Assembly (NCBI RefSeq): GCF_003467445.1
Contig: NZ_QSGS01000018.1
Location: 1-33,708 of the forward strand
Source of the DNA: Exiguobacterium sp. AM39-5BH
GTDB taxonomy: Bacteria; Bacillota; Bacilli; Exiguobacteriales; Exiguobacteriaceae
Direction of reading: 5' to 3'
Length of the DNA: 33,708 nucleotides
The translations under genes and the position numbers were made by a program. Positions within the stretch are counted from its first letter, which is position 1. Each line of letters begins with the position of its first letter. The notes below the pieces were generated by a model. It was not told where the DNA came from, did no database searches, and saw only the letters and a program-made list of their open reading frames with translations. Of the stretch, positions 7,261 through 16,051 are shown one piece after another.

Positions 7261-9632
7261 TTACTTCGTCCGGACCCAAACAGCTCCAGCCGAGTTGTCT
7301 TTCGCTTCGCCGACGACGTCGACGACGAGTCCGTATTGTGGAAGTTTACGGCCCGCATCTGGGATGAGCGAGTTGATGTACGTGTTGGCGTCGTTGAACT
7401 GTTTCACGCCTGGTTGAGCTTTGTAGTCATAGATGCCACGGCTCGGTGAATCGATGTACCATGGGAGCGTCTTATCTAAGCTGACGCCGCATCTGCGATC
7501 TGGTAGCGCGTGCTGCCAGCGACTGTTTCTTGACCGTTCAAGTTGCCGATAAGGGCCTCAGGATGCGAGTCGACGACACCGAGGAAACCTTCACCCGGGT
7601 GAATCCCGACCCAGTTGTCTGAGAACGAATCATCCGCATACCAGACGACGAGACCTGTGTTGTACTTGACGCCACGGCCGTTCAAGAGACCTGTGTCTGC
7701 ACCTTCATGGTTACGCCATTCAAGGTAGTAGTAGTGCGGTTTCGTGTCATAGCCGTCCGACTTGACGAAACCGTCGAGTGTGACTTTTTCTGCGCCTTCC
7801 GCATCGTCTGCGAGAATCGATTGACCGCCTGACGTGATTGACAAGTTGTCGAGTGCGAACCCTTCAAGCGCAAGTCCGCCGTCCGTCACGTATTCGAAGA
7901 CGATTTGCACGTCTTGACCAGCGAACTGAGACAAATCATACGATTTGTTCACCCAAGCACCGTTCGTGGATTCCGCGCCGTTTCCAGTGTTGTCATCGCC
8001 ATAGACGTCGAGGACGACTTCTTTGCCGCCACTGAGCGCCTTGACGTACAAGTAGTCGTAGCCGGCCTCAACTTCGAAACGTGTGTCGAATGCGAGCTTC
8101 CCGGCCGCGCCGAGTTTGACCGTCGGTGTAGCGAGTTCGGTATGCAAGTTATCACCTTTCGTCGAGTAGTAGTAATACTCGCCGTATGCTGGCTCGATGC
8201 CTTTCACTTTTTTATCAGGAAGGTTCACTTTCAACATGCCTGGGTTCGTCGACTTCGTCACCGATTGATCGAGTTTCGAGACGAAACCTTGTTGTGTGAT
8301 GTCTTCGAGATCAACTTCCGTAATGTTCGCCCAGTTGCCGCCCATCAATTTTTGGAAGTACTCTTTGTTTTGTGGCGAGAAGCTTGTCGGCTCTGTACCT
8401 GCCACTTTACCGGCCCAGCTGCCGCCACTCATGATCGACCATGATTGGATCGGCTCGCCTTGACCTGTGTACTGTGTGTCATATTCATCTGGAAGACCGA
8501 GGTCGTGACCATATTCATGAGCGAAGACGCCGACTGCGCCGTCTTCTGGTTGAATCGTGTAATCGAATGCCGCCATTTGACCGCCCCAGTACGGAACGTC
8601 TGCTGTCGTTCCGGCTACGCGATAAGGGCTGTTCCCGACGACCCAACGGTGTGACCAGACTGCGTCATCACCGAGGACACCGCCCCCAGCTTCTTGACCA
8701 GTACCAGCATGGATGATCATCAAGTGGTCGACCAAACCGTCCGGCTCATTGAAGTCGCCGTCACCGTCGAGGTCATATAAATCGTATTCATCGTAATCCG
8801 CAAGGTCTAATCCTGACGCGACCGCCGCGTTCAATGTATCTTTGACGAGTTGACGTGGACCTGGTCCGATGTTGTCATTCCCGCCGGCTGGATTGTCACC
8901 ACCATAGTCTTTGGCTGTACCAGGGACTGTCAACCAGTCAGAGACAGTTCCGTCGACCGTATAGCTGCCGCCAGATTGTTCTTCATAGTACTGTTTGAAC
9001 GTTTGGACTTTTTCACCGTTGAACAGTTCGAATGACTCGTCGCCGAACATATACTGCTCGTAGTGTTCTTTACTGAAGTTATCACTATACAGGTAGCCTT
9101 CTTCTTGAACGACATTGTTATGTTTGAAGTCGCTATACTCGACGAGAAGGACGAGTACTTTGTCTTCGCGGACGGCGCCGTTATAGCCAGCTTGTTTGGC
9201 CGGGTCGACTTTGACTTGACCGTTCGGCTTACCTTTCCGATAGTTCGCTTGTCCTTTTTTCGCTTTATCGAGGAGACGCTTCGATTCTTTCTCGAATTGA
9301 TTATGTATCTTCTCTTTCGCTTTAGCAGCTTTATCGTTCAAGCCATGCTTATGGACGTCTTTCGCATTGCCTTGCTTCTTCTCGATATAGGCGTCGACGG
9401 CCTTTTGACGCTCGGTGGCCGAAAGCCCTTTTTTGATGACGCCTCGTTTCTCGAGTGCTTTAGCGAGTCTGTCCTCATCGATGATGTTGTGATCGAATGG
9501 TGCATTCAAACTCGGGGTTGGTAACGGTGAAGACGCGAGTGGAGCGGCACCGACGGCCGGGATCGCACTGACGCTCATGACCGATGTCAGCGCGACGGCG
9601 AGCGTCGTGCGACGGATGGAACGTTTTTTCAT
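7261..9632 (-). pseudogene. InhA-like M6 family secreted metalloprotease, frameshifted near 3' end
   Basis: The uninterrupted part is 718 residues (9632 to a TAG at 7476). It has a Sec signal peptide (MKKRSIRRT... to about AVGAA), a lysine-rich propeptide, and a peptidase M6 domain with [11 protein letters not shown] (H372, E373, H376), the zinc-binding HExxH of immune inhibitor A-type enzymes. A beta-rich C-terminal region follows ([13 protein letters not shown]). Near 7484 the frame breaks. Adding one T (codon TTC for Phe) continues as AAFSLDK... for 73 more residues, including SPSRGIYDYK and PDAGRKLPQYGL, to TAA 7261, giving about 790 aa, the usual InhA length. A strong terminator follows only after 7261. 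AGGAGG lies 9 nt upstream of the ATG. The break may be a sequencing error or a real C-terminal truncation; the catalytic domain is intact either way. Confidence 0.9.
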
Positions 9633-9683
9633 TTGTACTAACCTCCTGTGAAAATAATGGGAAATTGTGTGAGCTTGAATCCA

Positions 9684-9712
9684 ACATTAAACTTGCGTCA
9701 GATTAATGTCAA
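9684..9712 (-). promoter_or_regulatory. SigmaA-type promoter of the M6 protease gene
   Basis: On the minus strand a perfect TTGACA (9707-9712) and TAATGT (9684-9689) are separated by 17 nt, about 50 nt upstream of the start codon. Confidence 0.6.
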
Positions 9713-9730
9713 TATTCAGAAAATAAGAAT

Positions 9731-9787
9731 CAAAAAAAGAGACTTTCGTCCCAATTGGTCCTAAAGACCTAATGGGTCAAGTCTCTA
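9731..9787 (-). terminator. Terminator overlapping the methyltransferase stop codon
   Basis: On the minus strand AGAGACTT, which contains the last codons and stop, pairs with AAAGTCTCT. An inner arm ACCCATTAGGT/ACCAATTGGG is nested within. A run of seven T follows. Confidence 0.78.
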
Positions 9788-10562
9788 CATTGATGATGCC
9801 GTAATGAAATTTGGACGTTTTGCGAACAATCCTTGTAAAACCAAACGTTTCGAACGTCTCACTCTCAAAATGAGCCTTTAGGACAATCCGTCTGGCTGCG
9901 ACACGAAGGGCCTCCGTCATGAGTTCAACAGACAGTGGATTCGTGTTGGCGAGGGATCGTAATGGGTTCAAATGAACCGATTCTGAAATCGTCTTTTCGA
10001 ACATTGGATCGAAGTAGACGATGTCGAACGAATCGTCCGGACATGTCTTCAAATAGGTGAGGGCATCTATCCAAACGACCTCGAGTCGACGCATCGCCAC
10101 ATTGATGGCATCATGTTTTTCTTCCCAGACGGTCAGGCCTTCCTTGACGAGCATCGCGGTGACGAACTCGCTCTCGAGACCGACGGCGCGACCGGTCGGA
10201 CCGACGGCGTGACTGAGGACGATGCTGTCCGAGCCGAGCCCGAGCGTGCAGTCGAGAACGCGGTCACCTGGTTTGATTGCGGCAGCATCGACGAGCGGGT
10301 CGTTCCCACCACGTGCAAGTTGCTTGACGCGGAACACCGAGCTCGATGGATGGAAAAAGAACGGTTCATCTCCGGCGAGCGGGGTATATTCGACACGGCG
10401 CTTATCGAAGACGAGGACGCCTGTCTGGTGGCGTTGCTTTAACGTGTCGATGGAGTGTTTGCGCCGGGGGATAAAACGGACGTCGTACGTTGCTGCGTGA
10501 GCCTCGGCCCGTTCGATGGTTGCCTCGGTCGGCCGTAAACAAGTGGTTACGATATAAGTCAT
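9777..10562 (-). CDS. RsmJ-like class I SAM-dependent methyltransferase
   Basis: A 261-residue cytoplasmic protein. Residues from about 100 form a Rossmann methyltransferase: LDCTLGLGSDS is the SAM-binding motif I, VGLESEF is motif II, and VYFDPMFEK is the catalytic-side motif resembling VYLDPMY of E. coli RsmJ, the 16S rRNA m2G1516 methyltransferase. The N-terminal 95 residues (YIVTTCLRPTEATIERAEAHA) form a separate lead domain. A guanine-N2 rRNA target is inferred from the family; the exact substrate in Firmicutes is uncertain. AGGAG lies 6 nt before ATG 10562. The start follows directly after the terminator of the upstream coiled-coil gene. Confidence 0.78.
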   Translation of the reverse strand: MTYIVTTCLRPTEATIERAEAHAATYDVRFIPRRKHSIDTLKQRHQTGVLVFDKRRVEYTPLAGDEPFFFHPSSSVFRVKQLARGGNDPLVDAAAIKPGDRVLDCTLGLGSDSIVLSHAVGPTGRAVGLESEFVTAMLVKEGLTVWEEKHDAINVAMRRLEVVWIDALTYLKTCPDDSFDIVYFDPMFEKTISESVHLNPLRSLANTNPLSVELMTEALRVAARRIVLKAHFESETFETFGFTRIVRKTSKFHYGIINVET

Positions 10563-10578
10563 AATATCTCCTTACTGA

Positions 10579-10609
10579 AAAAATGAGACGCAGAGGCGTC
10601 TCATTTTTT
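10579..10609 (-). terminator. Terminator overlapping the coiled-coil gene stop
   Basis: GAGACGC (10585-10591) pairs with GCGTCTC (10596-10602) with a 4-nt loop, flanked by A and T runs on both sides. The TGA stop of the upstream gene is inside the stem, and the next gene's ribosome-binding site begins a few bases beyond. Confidence 0.82.
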
Positions 10610-10912
10610 CTTGCTGAGTAAATCCGACAGTTCGTCGATGAGCGCCTTGTGCGAGGCGAGTTCTTTTTTCTTCTCATCGTTCGGGTTGATCGGGCGTTTC
10701 GAACGACTTTGAAGTGCTTCGAGCGTCTCGTCGATTGACGATTTGAGCGTGTCGCGATCTTCCGGTTTGAGCGTCACTTCCTGTGGGTTTTCCCCGCTTG
10801 CGTCGAGTTCACGCAGACGAGCCATCAATTGTTTTGCTTCGCGGTTCAAATCGGCAAGTAATCTGTCAATTTGTTCCAAACGAAGTTTGATTCCATCACG
10901 TTCTGTAAACAT
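10601..10912 (-). CDS. Hypothetical coiled-coil protein, 103 aa
   Basis: A highly charged, mostly helical protein. Residues 8-40 (IKLRLEQIDRLLADLNREAKQL) show heptad spacing of Leu/Ile typical of a coiled coil, and a second helix lies near the lysine-rich C-terminus (DELSDLLSKKK). ATG 10912 is chosen because AAAGAGG lies 8 nt upstream; a GTG at 10921 would overlap that site. It is soluble, with no Cys and no known motif. It precedes the methyltransferase but is separated from it by a terminator. Function unknown. Confidence 0.75.
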   Translation of the reverse strand: MFTERDGIKLRLEQIDRLLADLNREAKQLMARLRELDASGENPQEVTLKPEDRDTLKSSIDETLEALQSRSKRPINPNDEKKKELASHKALIDELSDLLSKKK

Positions 10913-11057
10913 TCGTTTCACCTCTTTTATTGGGTAACCGTTAGGTAGCTTCTCATTTACTTTACCATAATTATCGAAAGACGAAACTACCGGGAATATA
11001 TTCCATTTTATTTGAGTGAGGGAAACACTGTTTCTCTATGCCCACACGATATTCGAC

Positions 11058-11066
11058 TGGTATACT
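11058..11066 (+). promoter_or_regulatory. Extended -10 promoter for the CDF exporter
   Basis: TGG-TATACT (11058-11066) matches the extended -10 form TGnTATAAT, 26 nt upstream of the ATG. There is no good -35 hexamer, as expected for this class. Confidence 0.5.
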
Positions 11067-11092
11067 GACTTAGCTAATAAGGAGGTGGTCGG

Positions 11093-11956
11093 ATGCAGTC
11101 GACAACTCATCCACCAAAAGCGCTCAAAGGCGCCATTTTATCCATCACGACGTATTTGGTCTTATCTATCCTAAAAGTCGTATTCGGTTACATGTATAAT
11201 TCAGAGGCCGTCCTCGCCGACGGATTCAATAACACGACCGACATCATCGCATCGATCGCCGTCTATATCGGCATTCGTATCGCTGCGTTGCCTCGGGACG
11301 CGGAGCATAAATACGGGCACGCCAAGATGGAGACGCTCGCCGCACTCGTCGCCTCACTCATCATGGTCGCCGTTGGGGTGTTCGTTCTATTGAACAGTAT
11401 CGCCACTCTGATTGGGGGCGAATACGTCGAACCGAATCCGCTCGCGGCCGTCGTCGCGTTCGTGAGCGCGCTCGTCATGTTCGGCGTATACGCGTACAAC
11501 TCGAGGTTGGCGAAGCAGACGCGCTCGCTCGCCTTGAAGGCGGCCGCGAAAGATAATCTCGCTGACGCCATGATCTCGATCGGGGCGACACTCGGTGTCC
11601 TGTTTGCCTATTTTAAATTGCCGTGGATGGATACGGTACTCGCCGTTCTCATCGCCGGGATGATTATCCGGACAGCGATTCAAATCTTCCTCGACGCGAC
11701 GCATCAGCTCTCGGATGGATTCCCGCCCGATCTTGTCGATTCATATGAAGAGACAATTCAACACTTCGATGCCGTCAAAGAAGTCAGAGAGATCAAAGGC
11801 CGTCACCTCGGCAACCACGTCATACTCGATGTGACAATTGCCGTCGAAGGGAACTTAACCGTCGAGGAGGCACACGATTTATGTGATGATATCGAGCGCG
11901 AGCTTGACGAACACCATGCCGTCGATTCGGTCCACATCCATATCGAACCGGTCTGA
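11093..11956 (+). CDS. Cation diffusion facilitator, probable Mn2+ exporter
   Basis: A 287-residue CDF transporter with six predicted transmembrane helices and a cytoplasmic C-terminal ferredoxin-like domain ending in HIHIEPV. The intramembrane metal site reads D43-x3-N47 in helix 2 (DGFNN) and D154-x3-D158 in helix 5 (DNLAD). Zinc/iron CDFs have HxxxD in helix 5, whereas DxxxD is the mark of the manganese branch (MntE, B. subtilis MneS/MneP). The HKYGH motif follows helix 2. Proton-coupled Mn2+ export is inferred. AAGGAGG precedes ATG 11093. I looked for a yybP-ykoY manganese riboswitch in the 160-nt leader and could not identify one. Confidence 0.88.
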   Translation: MQSTTHPPKALKGAILSITTYLVLSILKVVFGYMYNSEAVLADGFNNTTDIIASIAVYIGIRIAALPRDAEHKYGHAKMETLAALVASLIMVAVGVFVLLNSIATLIGGEYVEPNPLAAVVAFVSALVMFGVYAYNSRLAKQTRSLALKAAAKDNLADAMISIGATLGVLFAYFKLPWMDTVLAVLIAGMIIRTAIQIFLDATHQLSDGFPPDLVDSYEETIQHFDAVKEVREIKGRHLGNHVILDVTIAVEGNLTVEEAHDLCDDIERELDEHHAVDSVHIHIEPV

Positions 11957-11969
11957 TTCCGGTTATCTT
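11946..11969 (+). terminator. Short stem-loop at the end of the CDF gene
   Basis: AACCGG (11946-11951) pairs with CCGGTT (11959-11964), spanning the stop codon. ATCTTTT follows. The stem is only 6 bp, so termination may be partial. Confidence 0.35.
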
Positions 11970-11999
11970 TTGCGCTTCACGGCGCCGTTCGTATATAAT
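11970..11999 (+). promoter_or_regulatory. Promoter of the GNAT gene
   Basis: TTGCGC (11970-11975) and a perfect TATAAT (11994-11999) are 18 nt apart. The gene starts 43 nt downstream of the -10 box. Confidence 0.65.
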
Positions 12000-12042
12000 G
12001 AGTGTGGAAAGACAATGAGATCACTGTTAAGGAGGGCACGGG

Positions 12043-12519
12043 ATGGAAATCGTGCGTCAACCTATTCGTCAGATTGATGAGATTGAATATGAACATTTTA
12101 ATAAATACGGTCAAAGTTCTTACGGCATCTCAGCCGAAGAGTTAAAAGGTATCTTTGTCGAGATGGGTGAAGAGCAAGTATACTCGGCTGACGCGCATAG
12201 CTATGGGGAGGACTTTTATTATGACCTCCGTGTCGATGGTCAAGTGGTCGGAAAAGTGTTGCTCTTGAAACTGGCTCGCGTCTATCAACTTGATTTGATG
12301 GTGTTCGACCCGTTCAAAGACAAAGGCTATGCGACAGAAGGGCTTCGTCTCGCGCTCGAGCAATCTGATTTGAAAGAAGGACATACTGTTCGTGCCGGTA
12401 TTCCGCCAATGAGCCCGCATCAGGAAGCGGTACGCCGTGTCCTCGAGAAGAATGGGTTCGAGAAACGAAACGGCCTTTACTATTTAAACTTTAAAAAACG
12501 ATACGTAATTAACCATTGA
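12043..12519 (+). CDS. GNAT family N-acetyltransferase, 158 aa
   Basis: The C-terminal half carries the acetyl-CoA pyrophosphate loop in the form DPFKDKGYATEGLRLALE (RxxGxG/A-like), followed by VRRVLEKNGFEKRNGLYYL, the usual beta-alpha end of the GNAT fold. The N-terminal part is acidic and less conserved. The acceptor substrate cannot be read from sequence. AAGGAGG precedes ATG 12043. It is monocistronic, with its own promoter and a strong terminator. Confidence 0.8.
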   Translation: MEIVRQPIRQIDEIEYEHFNKYGQSSYGISAEELKGIFVEMGEEQVYSADAHSYGEDFYYDLRVDGQVVGKVLLLKLARVYQLDLMVFDPFKDKGYATEGLRLALEQSDLKEGHTVRAGIPPMSPHQEAVRRVLEKNGFEKRNGLYYLNFKKRYVINH

Positions 12520-12549
12520 ACTGACGGCGTCTGACGCGTCAGTTTTTTC
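12520..12549 (+). terminator. Terminator of the GNAT gene
   Basis: ACTGACG (12520-12526) pairs with CGTCAGT (12537-12543), followed by TTTTTT. Confidence 0.82.
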
Positions 12550-12566
12550 GTATGGAGGTTTTTGAG

Positions 12567-13552
12567 ATGAAACAAGTGACAATCAATGACATCGCCAAGC
12601 TGGCCGGAGTCGCAAAAAGTACCGTCTCCCGTTTCTTGAACGGGGGTTCGGTCGGACAGGCAACTCGCGAAAAGATTGAGCGGGTCATTCAAGAGACGAA
12701 CTATGAGCCGAACCAGTTCGCGCAAAGCTTGAAATCGAAACAGACGAAAATGATCGGTGTCATCGTACCGCGGCTCGATTCCTATGCAGCTTCGAGGACG
12801 ATGATGGGCATCGATGAACGAATGACCGAACGCGGTTATCAAATGCTCGTCGTCAACACGGCCCAGCAGACCGAACGGGAAATCGAGCAGTTGTATAACT
12901 TGGCGAAACAAAAAGTGGCCGGTATCATCTGGCTCGGGACGACCGTGACGGAGCGACACTTGCAGGCAATACAAGACATTCAAATCCCCGTCTTATTGAT
13001 CGGTCAGGAACATGAACACGTCCATAGCCTCGTCTATCCTGACTTTGACGCGGCGTACGCCTCGGAAAGCAGTTCATGGATTGGGGACATCGCGACATCA
13101 TCTATGTGGGCGTCGAGGAGTACGACATCGCCGTCGGTCAAACGAGACGTGACGGTTTCTTACGCGCTTTCAACGAGGCAGGGGCGGATGTGAAGACGTA
13201 CACGACGTCATTTAAAATCGATGACGCGATTCCAATTGGGGCTCAGATAGGGCATGAGCTGTCGGCGTCACTCGTCGTCTGTGCAACCGACAACATCGCC
13301 CTTGGCGTTTTGAAGGGACTTGCCAACGCCGGCAAAAAGGTTCCAGGCGACATCTCGGTGAGTGGATTTGGAGGCTATGATTTCACCGAAGTGCTCCATC
13401 CGTCGATCACGACGGTCCACCTCCCATACCGTCGAACAGGGTCTCGTGCGGCTGACATGATTCTCCAATTGTTAACAGGCGAAACCATCCCGATGAAAAC
13501 GTTCACAACTTTTGAATTAAAACTGCGAGAAAGCGTTGACATTTTAAATTAA
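12567..13552 (+). pseudogene. scrR: LacI-family sucrose operon repressor ScrR, frameshifted
   Basis: The N-terminus carries the LacI helix-turn-helix (VTINDIAKLAGVAKSTVSRFL), then a periplasmic-binding-protein-like sugar domain. ATG 12567 is chosen because GGAGG lies 8 nt upstream; the in-frame ATG at 12552 overlaps it. After TAC-GCC (13056-13061) the frame breaks. Adding one C (GCC-CTC-GGA-AAG) restores ALGKQFMDWGHRDIIYVG and runs to TAA 13552, about 328 aa, the normal family length. As written, translation would end at a premature stop after 13190. If real, the operon would lose its repressor; a base-calling error is equally possible because similar breaks recur in the window. The gene lies directly upstream of scrKAB with a palindromic operator between. 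Confidence 0.88.
13527..13541 (+). promoter_or_regulatory. Candidate CcpA cre site overlapping the scrK -35 box
   Basis: GAGAAAGCGTTGACA agrees with the cre consensus WTGNAARCGNWWWCA at 12 of 15 positions, including the central AAGCG and terminal CA. It overlaps the TTGACA at 13536. Catabolite repression of sucrose genes is usual in Firmicutes; the site itself is a guess from pattern. Confidence 0.3.
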
Positions 13553-13564
13553 ATCGATTACATT
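13536..13564 (+). promoter_or_regulatory. SigmaA promoter of scrKAB
   Basis: A perfect TTGACA (13536-13541) and TACATT (13559-13564) are 17 nt apart. The -35 box lies inside the last codons of scrR. The predicted transcription start, near 13571, falls within the operator palindrome. Confidence 0.7.
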
Positions 13565-13568
13565 TGTG

Positions 13569-13588
13569 TTGCGGAACCGGTTCCGCAA
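13569..13588. promoter_or_regulatory. ScrR operator 1, also terminator hairpin of scrR
   Basis: A perfect 20-bp palindrome centred on AACCGGTT with a central CG, as in LacI-family operators, extended by GCGG/CCGC arms. It sits at the predicted scrK transcription start, ideal for repression. The same sequence forms an 8-bp stem with a CCGG loop followed by CATTTTTTATTTG, so it would also terminate scrR transcripts. Confidence 0.75.
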
Positions 13589-13607
13589 CATTTTTTATTT
13601 GTTTTTG

Positions 13608-13617
13608 GAACCGGTTC
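13608..13617. promoter_or_regulatory. ScrR operator 2
   Basis: GAACCGGTTC repeats the core of operator 1, with centres 34 bp apart (about three helical turns). It lies in the scrK leader, which would allow cooperative binding or a roadblock. Confidence 0.6.
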
Positions 13618-13661
13618 GATAAATGACACGAAGCACGACATTCAGACATGGAGGTGGACGG

Positions 13662-14606
13662 ATGAACACCGTACATTGCATTGGTGAACTATTGATTGAT
13701 TGGGTTTGCGAGGACGCATCGAGCGACCTCGTCAACGGGACGACATTCGTGAAGAAAGCGGGGGGCGCACCGGCAAACGTCGCGGCGGTCGTCAGTAAAC
13801 ACGGCGGAAGCTCGAGTTTCCTCGGACAAGTCGGGGCAGACCCGTTCGGCCGATTTTTAAAACAGACACTCGTCGACAACGGCGTCGGCGTCGAAAACTT
13901 GGTGGAGGAAGGTGACACGACGTTCGCATTCGTGTCGATTCAAGAAGACGGGGAGCGAGACTTTACGTTTCGCCGGGGTAGTGACGGCGATTATGCCTTC
14001 GAGTCAATCGACTTGTCGGCCTTCAAGCCTGGAGACATCGTCCATTTCGGGTCGGCGACGGCACTCCTCGACGGCGAGTTAAAGAACGCCTACTTCAAAC
14101 TGCTCCAGTTCGCAAAACGTGATGGCCTCTTTGTCTCGTTCGACCCGAACTACCGTGACGCGCTCGTGACCGAGCTCGAGGCGTTCAAACAAGATTCGCT
14201 CCACTTCATCGCCGAAGCGGACTTCGTCAAGTTGAGCGAGGAAGAAGCGCACTTGTTGACCGGGCTAGACGATTTAGATCAAGCGATCGAGTCGCTTCTC
14301 GAAACGGGTGCGAAACGGATCGCCATCACGCTCGGCTCGCGCGGGACGCTGATTGCGATGAAAGATGTCAAAGACGTCATCGCTTCAGTGAAAATTGAAA
14401 GCGTCGATTCGACGGGAGCAGGTGACGCCTTTGTCGGCGCCTACTTGTATCGCTTAGCGACTCTAGGAATCGATGACGAGCGCTTACTGAAGGATATCGA
14501 ATATGCGAACGTGACCGGCGCTTTGACGTGCACGGCATACGGCGCGATTCCGGCCATACCAACACAACAACGCGTGCTTGAAACGCTAGGAGGGAAACCA
14601 GCATGA
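13662..14606 (+). CDS. scrK: Fructokinase ScrK (PfkB family)
   Basis: A 314-residue PfkB/ribokinase-family sugar kinase, phosphorylating the fructose released by ScrB. The N-terminal sugar-binding signature is [16 protein letters not shown], and the C-terminal signature [15 protein letters not shown] contains the catalytic base D255 in GAGD. ATG 13662 is chosen over an in-frame ATG at 13623 because GGAGGTGG lies just upstream, and the earlier start overlaps operator 2's flank. The stop codon overlaps the ATG of scrA (ATGA), indicating translational coupling. It is the first gene of scrKAB. Confidence 0.92.
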   Translation: MNTVHCIGELLIDWVCEDASSDLVNGTTFVKKAGGAPANVAAVVSKHGGSSSFLGQVGADPFGRFLKQTLVDNGVGVENLVEEGDTTFAFVSIQEDGERDFTFRRGSDGDYAFESIDLSAFKPGDIVHFGSATALLDGELKNAYFKLLQFAKRDGLFVSFDPNYRDALVTELEAFKQDSLHFIAEADFVKLSEEEAHLLTGLDDLDQAIESLLETGAKRIAITLGSRGTLIAMKDVKDVIASVKIESVDSTGAGDAFVGAYLYRLATLGIDDERLLKDIEYANVTGALTCTAYGAIPAIPTQQRVLETLGGKPA

Positions 14607-16033
14607 ACTACAGACAAGAAGCAGAAGCGATTTTAGAGGCAATCGGCGGAAAAGACAACGTCGCCGCCGCGGCCCACTGTGCGACCCGGCTCCGCCTCGT
14701 CTTGAACGACGAATCGAAAGTCGATGAGAAGAAACTCGACGCCCTCGACGTCGTCAAAGGAACGTTCTCGACCGGTGGCCAGTACCAAATCATCATCGGA
14801 CAAGGCACGGTCAACAAAGTGTACGCTGAGTTCGCCCAATTGACAGGGCTCGGCGACATGTCGACAAGCGACGTCAAGTCGGCCGGCGCGAAAAAAGGCA
14901 ACCCGCTCCAACAGTTCGTCAAGATGTTGTCGGATATCTTCGTCCCAATCATCCCGGCCATCGTCGCCGGTGGTCTCTTGATGGGGATCAACAACTTGCT
15001 CACGGCACCTGATTTGTTCTTCGACGGCAGCTCAATCATCGATCAGTACCCAGGCATCGCCGATCTCGCCGCGATGATCAACACGTTCGCCAACGCCGCC
15101 TTCGTCTTCCTGCCCGTCTTGATCGGTTTCTCCGCCGCCAAGCGGTTTGGGGGTAATCCGTACCTCGGCGCTGCGCTCGGGATGATCATGGTTCACCCGG
15201 ATCTCGTCAACGCCTACGCCCAAGCGACGGTCGGCGATATCCCGGTTTGGAACATTCTCGGCTTTGAAATCGAGAAGCTCGGTTACCAAGGACAAGTGTT
15301 ACCGGTCCTCGTATCTGCTTATATCTTGTCGAAACTTGAAATCAATATCCGTAAATTCATGCCAGCCTCCCTCGATATCTTGCTCACACCGCTCCTCTCG
15401 CTCCTCATTACGGCGTTCGTCACGTTCGCCTTCGTCGGGCCGATCACACGTGAAGCGGGTAACTTGATTATCGACGGTCTCGTTTGGACGTACGACTCAC
15501 TCGGCTTCTTCGGTGGTCTCGTCATGGGTCTCTTGTACGCACCGATCGTTATCACAGGGATGCACCACAGCTTCATCGCCATCGAGACACAACTTCTCGC
15601 GGATATCGCGCGCACAGGCGGGTCGTTCATCTTCCCAATCGCCGCCATGTCGAACGTCGCGCAAGGTGCGGCCACACTCGCCGTCTTCTTCTTGACACGT
15701 GATCAAAAAATGAAAGGTGTCGCTTCGGCATCTGGTATTTCGGCACTCCTCGGAATCACGGAGCCGGCCATGTTCGGGGTCAACTTGAAGCTTCGTTATC
15801 CGTTCATCGCGGCCATCATCGGTTCAGGCGTCGCATCGGCATTCATCGTCGGACGTGAAGTCCTCGCCGTCGCACTCGGTGCGGCAGGTCTTCCAGGAAT
15901 CATCTCAATCGCACCAGCGTCAATCGTCTCGTACATCATCGGGATGGTCATCGCCTTCGCGGTCGCCTTCGGATTGACGTTCGTGCTCGCGAAACGCCAA
16001 GCGAAAAAAGAAGCAGTCAAACAAGCAGCATAA
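14603..16033 (+). CDS. scrA: Sucrose-specific PTS EIIBC component ScrA
   Basis: A 476-residue PTS permease. Residues 1-80 form the EIIB domain with the phosphorylated cysteine C26 in HCATRLRL. About residues 105-460 form the ten-helix EIIC domain of the glucose/sucrose superfamily, with the [10 protein letters not shown] segment and a GMHHSF motif. It imports sucrose as sucrose-6-phosphate. There is no EIIA domain at the C-terminus, which ends in a basic tail, so a EIIA-Glc encoded elsewhere must supply phosphate. It overlaps scrK by 4 nt; AGGAGGG precedes the start. Assignment to sucrose rests on the neighbouring scrB and scrK. Confidence 0.93.
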   Translation: MNYRQEAEAILEAIGGKDNVAAAAHCATRLRLVLNDESKVDEKKLDALDVVKGTFSTGGQYQIIIGQGTVNKVYAEFAQLTGLGDMSTSDVKSAGAKKGNPLQQFVKMLSDIFVPIIPAIVAGGLLMGINNLLTAPDLFFDGSSIIDQYPGIADLAAMINTFANAAFVFLPVLIGFSAAKRFGGNPYLGAALGMIMVHPDLVNAYAQATVGDIPVWNILGFEIEKLGYQGQVLPVLVSAYILSKLEINIRKFMPASLDILLTPLLSLLITAFVTFAFVGPITREAGNLIIDGLVWTYDSLGFFGGLVMGLLYAPIVITGMHHSFIAIETQLLADIARTGGSFIFPIAAMSNVAQGAATLAVFFLTRDQKMKGVASASGISALLGITEPAMFGVNLKLRYPFIAAIIGSGVASAFIVGREVLAVALGAAGLPGIISIAPASIVSYIIGMVIAFAVAFGLTFVLAKRQAKKEAVKQAA

Positions 16034-16051
16034 GAAAAAGGAAGTGATGTT

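Noticed and set aside
8438..9524. Long open frames on the plus strand opposite the M6 protease.
   Set aside because: They lack ribosome-binding sites, have arginine-rich antisense composition and lie opposite a convincing gene.
10930..11090. A yybP-ykoY manganese riboswitch was sought ahead of the Mn-type CDF gene.
   Set aside because: No conserved loop sequences or paired three-way junction could be made out by eye.
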